A stretch of 7,198 nt of DNA, from positions 1 to 7,198 of the forward strand of contig JAEYRU010000005.1 in NCBI GenBank assembly GCA_023435335.1, given 5' to 3'. The position numbers and the translations under genes are program-made. This document shows, one piece after another, positions 1 to 5,656 of this stretch. The DNA comes from Pseudomonadota bacterium. Lineage in GTDB: Bacteria > Pseudomonadota > Alphaproteobacteria > Rhizobiales > Rhizobiaceae. Numbering within the stretch: position 1 is the stretch's first letter; each line of letters begins with the position of its first letter. Under the pieces are notes generated by a model, which saw nothing but the letters and a program-made list of their open reading frames with translations, was not told where the DNA came from and made no database searches.

Positions 1-606
1 GGCTACATGCTCGGCGTTTACGTGCTGGGGCTCGAACAGGGCTGGCTGGCGATCGGCTTCGGACTGCTGGTGGCGCTGTGCCTCGCCGCCTCCTATGCGG
101 CGATGGGCGCGGCCTGGCTCATCTACAAGACGGAGGGCGGCCTGCAGCGGAAGGCCGTACGCTGGCTGCGCGCGACGCTGGTGCTCACCGCGCTCGGCAT
201 GGCGGCGGTCTCGATCGCCTCTCCCTTCGCCTCGCCGCGCATCTTCGAGAAGTGGTTCACCTTCCCGGAGATCCTCTACCTGGCGCCGCTGCCGCTGCTG
301 GCCGGACTGCTCTTCATCTGGCTGTTCAGGCTTACCTTCCGCATGCCGGCAGAGGGCGACAGGCATTCGATGACGCCGTTCCTCGTGCTTGCCGCGATCT
401 TCGCAGCCGGCTTCGCCGGGCTGGCCTACTCCTTCTATCCCTATGTCGTGCCGGAGCGGATCACCATCTGGGAGGCGGCCGCGGCCACGGACAGCCTCGC
501 CATAATCCTCGTGGGCACCTGCTTCGTGCTGCCGGTCATCATCGGCTACTCGTTCTACGCCTACCGCGTGTTCGGCGGAAAGGCGGGGGAACTGACCTAC
601 GACTGA
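1..606 (+). CDS. cydB: Cytochrome bd-type quinol oxidase subunit II (CydB/CioB), 5'-truncated by window edge
   Basis: This is the C-terminal 201 residues of the second membrane subunit of a cytochrome bd-type terminal oxidase, which oxidises quinol and reduces oxygen to water in the inner membrane. The reading frame is open from base 1 (first codons Gly-Tyr), so the true start lies before the window. Subunit II proteins are usually about 330-380 residues, so roughly 60% is present. About five hydrophobic segments can be seen (near visible residues 14-40, 54-75, 85-107, 123-145 and 162-188). Family-like features are the opening GYMLGVYVLGLEQG, a WLIYKTEG turn near residue 40, the WEAAAATDSL stretch before the last helix, and the ending VFGGKAGELTYD. 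The short ending resembles the cyanide-insensitive (CIO) branch common in alphaproteobacteria, but that assignment is an inference. Subunit I (cydA/cioA) should lie immediately upstream, outside the window. No CydX-like small ORF follows. The gene is convergent with the DUF892 gene. Confidence 0.9.
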   Translation, partial: GYMLGVYVLGLEQGWLAIGFGLLVALCLAASYAAMGAAWLIYKTEGGLQRKAVRWLRATLVLTALGMAAVSIASPFASPRIFEKWFTFPEILYLAPLPLLAGLLFIWLFRLTFRMPAEGDRHSMTPFLVLAAIFAAGFAGLAYSFYPYVVPERITIWEAAAATDSLAIILVGTCFVLPVIIGYSFYAYRVFGGKAGELTYD

Positions 607-615
607 GCAGGCAAG

Positions 616-648
616 AAAAAAGGGACCCGCCGCTCGCGCGACGGGTCC
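616..648 (-). terminator. Rho-independent terminator for the DUF892 gene
   Basis: A perfect 7-bp stem, GGACCCG (623-629) with CGGGTCC (642-648), encloses a 12-nt GC-rich loop. A run of six A (616-621) lies on the left side. Read on the minus strand this is a hairpin followed after one base by six T, the classic intrinsic terminator layout, 27 nt past the DUF892 stop codon. For the + strand cydB transcript the hairpin comes 16 nt after the stop but has no U-tract on its right side, so termination in that direction would be weaker. Confidence 0.8.
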
Positions 649-663
649 GCTTGTGCACAAGCG
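648..663. repeat. 16-bp perfect palindrome CGCTTGTGCACAAGCG
   Basis: The sequence equals its own reverse complement over 16 bases. It sits between the two converging genes and directly abuts the terminator stem. As RNA it can fold into a short GCUUG/CAAGC hairpin with a UGCA loop, so it may add to transcript-end processing or act as part of a bidirectional termination region. It could also be a dyad for a DNA-binding protein. There is no direct evidence for either role. Confidence 0.5.
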
Positions 664-675
664 AAGCGGGCCGGC

Positions 676-1182
676 CTACTCGGCGGCCTGCATGTTGATG
701 CGCGACTCGGCCATCTCCGTGAGCTTCTTGTCGGTCGCCTTCTCCTCGTCGAGGTTCTTCTGCAGCACCGAGGCGCAGTCGGCGCGTCCGAGCTCCTGGG
801 CCCAGGCGATCAGCGTGCCGTAGCGCGTGATCTCGTAGTGTTCGACGGCCTGGGCGGCGGCCACGAGCGCGGCATCCAGCACCTGCTTGTCATCGATCTC
901 GCCGGCGATCTCGTTGGCTTCCTCGATGATGCCGTCAATCGCCGGGCAGTTCACCGCCTTCGGCGAGTGGCCGTGCATCTCGAAGACCTGCTCGACGCGC
1001 TTCACGTGACCTTCGGTCTCGCGCAGATGCATCTCGAAGCCCTGCTTCAGCTGCGGGCTGGTCGCCTTCTCGATCATCTTCGGAAGCGACTTCAGGATCT
1101 GCTTCTCGGCGTAATAGATGTCCTGCAGCGTGTGGACGAACAGATCGTCCATGGTTTTGATGTCCTTCGAAAAAAAGCCCAT
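676..1182 (-). CDS. DUF892 (YciE/YciF family) ferritin-like stress protein
   Basis: A 168-residue cytoplasmic four-helix protein of the YciF-type ferritin-like family, which is typically induced by general or osmotic stress. The exact biochemical role of the family is not settled. Visible family features are LQDIYYAEKQIL in helix A (Glu26), the HLRETEGHVKRVEQVF segment in helix B (Glu55, Glu57, His59), DAALVAAAQAVEHYEITRYG in helix C (Glu114, Glu117), and NLDEEKATDKKL in helix D (Glu146, Glu147). These Glu and His residues are at positions expected for a di-iron site, though metal binding is inferred. The start at 1182 is preferred over an in-frame ATG at 1278: MGFFSKDIKTMDDLF matches the usual family N-terminus, AAAGG lies about 8 nt upstream, and the 32-residue extension is arginine-rich and unlike the family. 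It is monocistronic, with a stress-type promoter candidate upstream and a strong terminator downstream. Confidence 0.93.
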   Translation of the reverse strand: MGFFSKDIKTMDDLFVHTLQDIYYAEKQILKSLPKMIEKATSPQLKQGFEMHLRETEGHVKRVEQVFEMHGHSPKAVNCPAIDGIIEEANEIAGEIDDKQVLDAALVAAAQAVEHYEITRYGTLIAWAQELGRADCASVLQKNLDEEKATDKKLTEMAESRINMQAAE

Positions 1183-1276
1183 GATCGTACCTTTCGTTCT
1201 TCTTCGTTGGTGAGGGCAGCCGCCGGCGTGAAGCCGACGACGAATCCGCGGGCCGTGGTCGCCGGCCCTTCCATCC

Positions 1277-1301
1277 AACCCGGCGCCGGCCGTCTTGTTC
1301 C
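1277..1301 (-). promoter_or_regulatory. EcfG-type (general stress response sigma) promoter candidate for the DUF892 gene
   Basis: On the minus strand the sequence reads GGAAC (1301-1297), 16 bases, then GGTT (1280-1277). Alphaproteobacterial EcfG/RpoE2-dependent promoters have the pattern GGAAC, 16-17 bases, cGTT. The only departure is G for the less conserved C at the first -10 position. Transcription would start near 1270, giving an untranslated leader of about 85-90 nt before the ATG at 1182. YciF-type proteins are commonly members of stress regulons, which supports the call, but it rests on motif match and context only. Confidence 0.55.
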
Positions 1302-1521
1302 GGATTTTCCTCGTGAATCGCGCGCCGTTAGTGTTGCGCTCCTGCGACAGTCCGGACCGAACCGCAGCCGTCCCCGAAAACGCCTCCGCCTGCGCCTATT
1401 TCCGCCATGATTCGGGGCGTTTAGGCGCAAAGCTTAAGATCGCGTTCACCCGATATTCACGAGTGGCGCATACGATCGGATGCAGTCGGAAGGGATATCC
1501 GAGGGACAGGGGTAGAAGATC
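1302..1521. other. Intergenic stretch with no confident gene
   Basis: Together with the leader and promoter of the DUF892 gene (1183-1301), this forms about 340 bases without a convincing coding region. Open frames here are arginine-rich shadow frames without ribosome binding sites. The right half (about 1420-1475) is relatively AT-richer than its surroundings, which would suit a promoter for the small + strand ORF at 1522, but no clear -35/-10 pair could be assigned. Short dyads such as GTCCGGAC and GGATATCC are present and are too short to interpret. Confidence 0.5.
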
Positions 1522-1668
1522 ATGCCGTTCTGGTCACGTTACATGCGCTATGCGCTGGCCGTTCGCGAATTCCTCGTGCCAAGCTATCGGCCGGAGCGCT
1601 ACTATATGCGCGGACCGGGCCCGGCCTGCGCCAGGCGGACGAGCAGCTTCGGACCGAGCTTCCAGTAA
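1522..1668 (+). CDS. Possible small protein of 48 residues, unknown function
   Basis: An ATG-started ORF ending in TAA, with an AGGGG-containing purine-rich stretch about 8-10 nt upstream as a plausible ribosome binding site. The product begins MPFWSRYMRYALAVREF, is rich in Arg and Tyr (for example YRPERYYMR), and ends SSFGPSFQ. It is strongly basic, has no long hydrophobic segment and shows no motif I recognise. Aromatic content is higher than in the nearby shadow frames, which favours a real gene. It is convergent with the GGDEF-EAL gene, and a GC hairpin follows its stop codon immediately. It could equally be a chance ORF. Conservation in related genomes would decide. Confidence 0.4.
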   Translation: MPFWSRYMRYALAVREFLVPSYRPERYYMRGPGPACARRTSSFGPSFQ

Positions 1669-1704
1669 GGGGCGCTCGACGCCCCCGCCGCAACGTGTCG
1701 GCGG
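1669..1704. terminator. GC-rich hairpins between converging genes, possible bidirectional terminator
   Basis: Directly after the small ORF stop, GGGGCG (1669-1674) and CGCCCC (1680-1685) form a perfect 6-bp stem around a 5-nt loop. An alternative neighbouring stem pairs CCGCCG (1685-1690) with CGGCGG (1699-1704). Neither is followed by a U-tract on either strand, so any termination would be weak or assisted. The position between a + strand ORF and the minus-strand GGDEF-EAL gene fits such a role. Confidence 0.35.
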
Positions 1705-1706
1705 TG

Positions 1707-4346
1707 TCACCCGGCGGCAGCAGGCGCGGTGCCCTTCCTGTCGAATATCTCCGGCATCTCGCTGGCCGGCCTGGGCTCGCTAAACAGGAATCCCTGGAAC
1801 TCCGTACATCCCTCGGAGGAGAGGCTGGCCAGCTGCTCCTGCGTCTCAACGCCTTCGGCGGTCGTCGTGATGCCGAGGCTGCTGCCCAGTCCCACCACGG
1901 CGCGCACGATGGCGAGGCTCTCTTCGCGGTGTGGAAGGTCCTGGATGAACGACTGGTCGATCTTGATCTTGTCGAACGGGAAGGCGCGCAGGTAGCCGAG
2001 CGACGAGTAGCCGGTGCCGAAATCGTCCATGGCGATGCGGATGCCGAGGTCGCGCAGCTGGTGCAGCACCGTGAATGCTCCCTCATTGTCCTGCAACAGC
2101 ACCAGTTCGGTGATCTCCAGCTCCAGACGTTTGGCCGGCAACCCCGAATCCTCCAGTGCCTTGTGCACCGCCGGAACCAGATTCCTGCTCTTGAACTGGG
2201 CCGGCGACAGGTTGACCGCGATGGTGATGTGTTCGGGCCATGAGGCGGCGTCAGCGCATGCCTTCTGAAGGATCCATTCTCCCAGCGGCACGATCAACCC
2301 GGTTTCCTCGGCCAGCGGGATGAATTCTCCCGGCGGGACCCTGCCGCGTTTCGGATGGAGCCAGCGCACGAGCGCCTCGCAGCTGGTGACCTTGTTGGTC
2401 TTGACGTCGATGATCGGCTGATAGTTCAGCTCGAACTCGTGGTTGACGATCGCCTTGCGCAGGTCGAGCTCGAGTTCCCGCCGCGCCTGCATGCGGGCGT
2501 CCATCTCGGGTTCGAAGAAGCGGAACACGCCGCCTCCGTCGGCCTTGGCGCGGTACAGCGCAAGGTCCGCATTCTTCATCAGAAGGTCAGCCTCGTTGCC
2601 GTCCGCGGGCGAAAGGGCGATTCCGACGCTCGACCCGATCACTACCTGATGGCCGGAAAGGTCATAGGGCGCGGTGAGAGTCTCGATGAGGCGCGCCGCG
2701 AATGACGCCACGTCGGGAGGCGTCTCGGACGGCAGAACCTGCACTATCGCGAATTCGTCGCCGCCCAGCCTGGCCACGAAGTCCTCGCCGCGAACGCTTT
2801 CGCTCATGCGCTCGGCCACGGCCTTCAGGAGGAGATCGCCGATCGGATGCCCGAGCAGGTCGTTCACGCTCTTGAATTGGTCGAGATCGATGCTGAGAAC
2901 CGCAATGGCTCGATTCCGGCCCACGCGCTGCAGCGCCTCGCCGATCCTGTCGTAGAACGACGACCGGTTGAGCAGGCCCGTCAGCGGATCGTGGCGCGCC
3001 AGATACTCGATCTCGGCCTCCGCCTTCTCGCGCTCGGTGATGTCCTCGATCGTCGCGACATAGCCGCGGTCGGGGGCAATAGTGTAGCTGATCGCGATGC
3101 TGCGGCCGTCTGTCACCCGCTCGACCATGTAGCCCGATGTGCGTCCGGTGGTGTCGCTCTCGAGACGCGAATATATCGCCTCGACCTCTTCCGCCGGTCT
3201 CGTACCCTGGGCGAATATGAGCGCCAGCACCTCGCGCAGCGTCATCCTTTCCGTCAGCTGGTCCGGCGGCAGGTGGAGGATTTCGGCGAAGCGCCGGTTC
3301 CACACGACAAGCCGGTCCTCGCCGTCGAACATGACCAGGCCCTGGGACATGTTGGTCAGGGCCATGTCGAGCCTCATCCGGGAGTCGGCGAGCGCCAGTT
3401 CGCCGAGCTTGCGCTCGGTGATGTCCTGGTTGACGCCGAAGGTCTTTACCGTGCGTCCGTCCTCGTCCTTCACGACGAAGAAGCGCACGGCGATGTAGCC
3501 TGGCGTGCCGTCGGCATAGATCATGCGATGTTCGAACTCGCGGCTGTAGCCGGGATCCGTCGTGTCGATCGCGGCCGTCACCTCCTTCGCGACAACCTCG
3601 ATGTCGTCCGGGTGCACGAAGCGCCTGGCATAGTCGGCCGGTTTCATCCTGTAGCCGCCGACGTCCTCCGCCGTGGTGCGGAAGAGCCGGTAGAACAGAT
3701 CGTTGAAAACGAAGACGTCCTCCAGGACATCGTATTCCCAGTTGCCGGTGCGCGCGATCTGCAGCGAATTCGATAGCTGTCCCTCGCTTATTCGCAGCCG
3801 TTCGTTCTGGTCGGAGAGCGCATGCTGCGTCGCGTTGAGCTGGCCTATCGTGCGGTCGAGCACGCGCAGCGGAAACACCCGCACGGCGAGATACACGATA
3901 ACGCCCCAGATGGCGCTCAGCGCCGCAATGAGGCCCAGGTGCGACAGTGTGGGGCGGAGGCTCGACGTCGCTTCGAGGTAGCCGCGCGGCTCGCCGGCAA
4001 CGACGATGTCGGCGCGAGATGCAATCGTGGGCCACGCCTGCTCGGGGCCGTCCTCGAGCACCAGTCTGCCGTCGGAAGTGTAGAGCCTCTGCTGGATGGG
4101 ATCGCCATACTCGGAAGGCAGGCGCAGCTGCTCCACGAGGCGCAGCTCCTGATACTCCCAAAGCTCCTGATGGCCGTAGATATAGGTGGCCAACCGGTTG
4201 GCGTTGAAGCGGGCCTTGAAATACAGTGTTTGCCGTGCGTCGTTGTATGCGTCCCAGCCGAATCCGACCGGCGTCAAAGTGAACGCCAGGAGCGCGACGA
4301 TGATGCCGATCGTGCTGACGAGAGTGCGCAATCCTATCGGCGCCAT
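1707..4346 (-). CDS. Membrane c-di-GMP enzyme: periplasmic sensor, PAS-PAS-GGDEF-EAL
   Basis: An 879-residue inner-membrane protein that probably makes and/or degrades cyclic di-GMP. Order of parts: transmembrane helix about 9-29; periplasmic region about 31-135; second helix about 136-158; charged helical linker 161-190; PAS/PAC about 190-313 (ends VNQDITERK); second PAS about 322-439 (ends IEDITERE); GGDEF domain about 445-612; EAL domain about 622-868. The GGDEF motif is intact at 528-532, with RGED (519-522) five residues before it, the spacing of the product-inhibition I-site. The EAL domain has EALVRW at 657-662, NLSPAQF (Asn712), ELEITE (Glu744, Glu747), DDFGTGYSS (Asp774, Asp775), KID (Lys795) and AEGVET (Glu831, Glu834), so both active sites look complete. 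The start lies 6 nt after the stop of the PstS-like gene, with GGAG (4359-4356) overlapping that gene's end, so the two are co-transcribed and probably translationally coupled. The small periplasmic region has no known fold I can name with confidence; it is a plausible docking surface for the upstream binding protein. Confidence 0.95.
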   Translation of the reverse strand: MAPIGLRTLVSTIGIIVALLAFTLTPVGFGWDAYNDARQTLYFKARFNANRLATYIYGHQELWEYQELRLVEQLRLPSEYGDPIQQRLYTSDGRLVLEDGPEQAWPTIASRADIVVAGEPRGYLEATSSLRPTLSHLGLIAALSAIWGVIVYLAVRVFPLRVLDRTIGQLNATQHALSDQNERLRISEGQLSNSLQIARTGNWEYDVLEDVFVFNDLFYRLFRTTAEDVGGYRMKPADYARRFVHPDDIEVVAKEVTAAIDTTDPGYSREFEHRMIYADGTPGYIAVRFFVVKDEDGRTVKTFGVNQDITERKLGELALADSRMRLDMALTNMSQGLVMFDGEDRLVVWNRRFAEILHLPPDQLTERMTLREVLALIFAQGTRPAEEVEAIYSRLESDTTGRTSGYMVERVTDGRSIAISYTIAPDRGYVATIEDITEREKAEAEIEYLARHDPLTGLLNRSSFYDRIGEALQRVGRNRAIAVLSIDLDQFKSVNDLLGHPIGDLLLKAVAERMSESVRGEDFVARLGGDEFAIVQVLPSETPPDVASFAARLIETLTAPYDLSGHQVVIGSSVGIALSPADGNEADLLMKNADLALYRAKADGGGVFRFFEPEMDARMQARRELELDLRKAIVNHEFELNYQPIIDVKTNKVTSCEALVRWLHPKRGRVPPGEFIPLAEETGLIVPLGEWILQKACADAASWPEHITIAVNLSPAQFKSRNLVPAVHKALEDSGLPAKRLELEITELVLLQDNEGAFTVLHQLRDLGIRIAMDDFGTGYSSLGYLRAFPFDKIKIDQSFIQDLPHREESLAIVRAVVGLGSSLGITTTAEGVETQEQLASLSSEGCTEFQGFLFSEPRPASEMPEIFDRKGTAPAAAG

Positions 4347-4352
4347 CGATCG

Positions 4353-5165
4353 TCACTCCATTACCGGCAGGCTTCCGGCATCGCGCAGGAGTGTACGGCC
4401 CGGCTCGGACCGGAGGAAATCGAGCAGCCGCGCGGCAGCCTCGGCAGAGTCGGCAGCATAAACCAAATAGAACGGCTTCTCATAGGGGTAGGCGCCGCTT
4501 TCGAGGTTTTCCACGCTGGGGTCGACGCCGTCGAGCGGAACGACCCTGAGGTCGGGGCGCTCGGTGACGATCTGGCTGAGCCCCGAATGTACAAAGGAGC
4601 CCGGTAGTCCTTCCGCAACCGCGGTGTTGTCCTGGTCGGTGGCCGTGACCGGAATTTCAGGCCGCTGCCGTGCAAGCGCAAAAGCGTCCGCCAGCCCGGG
4701 GAAATAGCCCTCGACGATCGAGACGTCCGTGTCGGACGCCACGCGCAGGACCACATTGAGCGGAGTCCCGTCGGCCCATTTGGGGCGGGCCTGCGCGAAT
4801 ATCCCCGGTATGTCGGCAGCGTGGATGCCGGGTGGCGCCGGGTGGGACGTGATCCAGACCATCGGGCTGCGGGCAAAGAACACGGCCGTCAGGCCGCGCT
4901 CCTCCTCTTCTTCCTTCAGGCGCCGGGAAGCGATGGCGATCTCGATTGCGCCGTCGGCGACGGCCTTGACGGAGCCGGAACTGCCGAGGCCGGAGATGAC
5001 CTCGATGCGCGTTCCGGTCGCCGCATAGGCGTCTGCGATGCGCTGCGCCATTCCCATGGCGCCTCCGGTGCCGCCTAGGCGCAGCGTCTGGCCCGCGGCC
5101 GGAACGGCAAGCGCAAACATACCCAGAAGAACGGCCAGCAGTGCGGCCGAAACTGACCTGAACAT
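4353..5165 (-). CDS. PstS-like periplasmic substrate-binding protein, probable sensory partner
   Basis: A 270-residue secreted binding protein of the phosphate/PstS-like type. A signal peptide runs from about residue 1 to 25 (hydrophobic LLAVLLGMFALAVPAAG, likely cleavage before Gln26). The mature protein starts with a LRLGGTGG strand-loop, followed by GLGSSGSVKAV (59-69), which resembles the anion-binding GSSGGVK loop of PstS. The segment near 219-236, ending GAYPYEKPFYLVYA, matches the G-YP-RP-Y region of PstS proteins. Two other classical phosphate ligands seem altered: the Asp of the GASD motif is replaced in IAIASRRL (76-83), and the DGSGT loop appears as ASDTD (143-147). The ligand may therefore not be phosphate. 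This comparison is by eye. The start at 5165 has a strong GGGAGG ribosome site 5 nt upstream and begins the signal peptide; the longer frame to 5312 overlaps the DUF1850 gene and would bury the signal. No ABC permease or ATPase is adjacent. The gene that follows encodes a c-di-GMP enzyme, which suggests a sensing role rather than uptake. Confidence 0.88.
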   Translation of the reverse strand: MFRSVSAALLAVLLGMFALAVPAAGQTLRLGGTGGAMGMAQRIADAYAATGTRIEVISGLGSSGSVKAVADGAIEIAIASRRLKEEEEERGLTAVFFARSPMVWITSHPAPPGIHAADIPGIFAQARPKWADGTPLNVVLRVASDTDVSIVEGYFPGLADAFALARQRPEIPVTATDQDNTAVAEGLPGSFVHSGLSQIVTERPDLRVVPLDGVDPSVENLESGAYPYEKPFYLVYAADSAEAAARLLDFLRSEPGRTLLRDAGSLPVME

Positions 5166-5170
5166 GCGTA

Positions 5171-5176
5171 CCTCCC
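5171..5176 (-). promoter_or_regulatory. Ribosome binding site that sets the start of the PstS-like gene
   Basis: On the minus strand GGGAGG lies 5 nt before the ATG at 5165. This near-consensus site selects the internal ATG over the in-frame ATG at 5312 and agrees with the signal peptide starting at that codon. Confidence 0.8.
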
Positions 5177-5189
5177 TGGAAGACCAGCG

Positions 5190-5220
5190 ATTGTGGACGT
5201 GTAATCCTGAAACAATCCTG
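5190..5220 (-). promoter_or_regulatory. Tandem CAGGATT repeats and possible -10, candidate activator-controlled promoter
   Basis: On the minus strand CAGGATT (5220-5214), GTTT, CAGGATT (5209-5203) form two perfect 7-bp direct repeats with an 11-bp period, 38 bp upstream of the PstS-like start. A TATAAT-like CACAAT (5195-5190) follows 7 nt after the second repeat. No good -35 exists at 17 bp spacing, as would be expected if an activator bound the repeats in its place. Two 7-bp repeats spaced by 4 bp is the geometry of a PhoB box, but the bases differ from CTGTCAT, so the regulator is unknown. The repeat is seen directly; its function is inferred. Confidence 0.35.
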
Positions 5221-5277
5221 CCGAAAATGCTTTGATTTGCAGCAATTCCGCACCGCCGGATTCTTGGGCCGAAAGAG

Positions 5278-5655
5278 CTAGTCGGCGTCCTGTTCATCGG
5301 CGCATGCGCCAATTCTTGCGGCCGCCTCCGCCTCCGCGCCGATTTCCCGGCATGCGCCGCCGGCGCAGACTGTCCAGCCCTCTCCGGTTGCGCCCGAGGC
5401 GGCGAGCACGAGCGAAGGCACCGGGGGCAGCGCGGGCCGATACGTCCACCAGCCCTCCTTCAGAACCGCGCCCTCGGGAGGCTCCATGCCGGCGCCGGAA
5501 CCCTGCACGCGCGCCTCGACGATCTCCAGTCCGGTGCCGGAAAGGCGCCAGTCTTCCTCCCAGCGCGTCCTTTCAACAGAATGGGTCCAGGACAGCGTGA
5601 AGGCGGTCGCTGCAAGCACCGTCGCCTTCCCTGCGGCGAACAGGCAAAGGGGCAT
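5278..5655 (-). CDS. DUF1850 protein associated with TRAP-TAXI transporter
   Basis: A 125-residue small protein of the DUF1850 family, whose members are found beside fused TRAP-TAXI permeases. Their function is unknown. The N-terminal hydrophobic stretch (about residues 3-22, CLFAAGKATVLAATAFTLSW) looks like a signal peptide or anchor, suggesting a periplasmic location. Family-like features are SWTHSVERTRWEEDW (21-35), the GSGAGMEPPEGA segment (about 52-63), the GWWTYRP turn, and a C-terminal pair of cysteines in WTVCAGGACREI, which could form a disulfide. The tail after about residue 106 is Ala/Glu-rich and low in complexity. The ATG follows the permease stop codon after one base (TGACATG), with no separate ribosome site visible, so translation is probably coupled. 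Such genes often lie between the TAXI binding protein and the permease; here it is downstream of the permease. Confidence 0.85.
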   Translation of the reverse strand: MPLCLFAAGKATVLAATAFTLSWTHSVERTRWEEDWRLSGTGLEIVEARVQGSGAGMEPPEGAVLKEGWWTYRPALPPVPSLVLAASGATGEGWTVCAGGACREIGAEAEAAARIGACADEQDAD

Positions 5656-5656
5656 G

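Noticed and set aside
1183..1278. Upstream in-frame ATG of the DUF892 gene at 1278, adding 32 residues
   Set aside because: The extension is Arg/Gly-rich and not family-like, would overlap the promoter candidate, and lacks a ribosome site. The ATG at 1182 has one.
1295..1783. 162-codon + strand frame across the intergenic region
   Set aside because: It is Arg/Ser/Cys-rich, has no ribosome site, and overlaps both the small ORF in another frame and the end of the GGDEF-EAL gene.
2847..3776. 309-codon + strand frame antisense to the PAS region
   Set aside because: It has no ribosome binding site or domain and lies entirely on the opposite strand of a confident gene.
2662..4356. 564-codon open frame on the minus strand within the GGDEF-EAL gene
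   Set aside because: It is an out-of-frame shadow, rich in Arg, Ala and His with no domain, and lies over the well-supported PAS-GGDEF-EAL reading frame.
4353..5165. PstS-like protein as the TAXI binding protein of the TRAP permease
   Set aside because: Its motifs (GSSGSVK loop, GAYPYEKPFYLVY) belong to the PstS-like group, it is shorter than usual TAXI proteins, and it is coupled to the GGDEF-EAL gene rather than to the permease.
5166..5312. Upstream in-frame ATG of the PstS-like gene at 5312, adding 49 residues
   Set aside because: It overlaps the DUF1850 gene, would place the signal peptide internally, and ignores the strong GGGAGG site before 5165.
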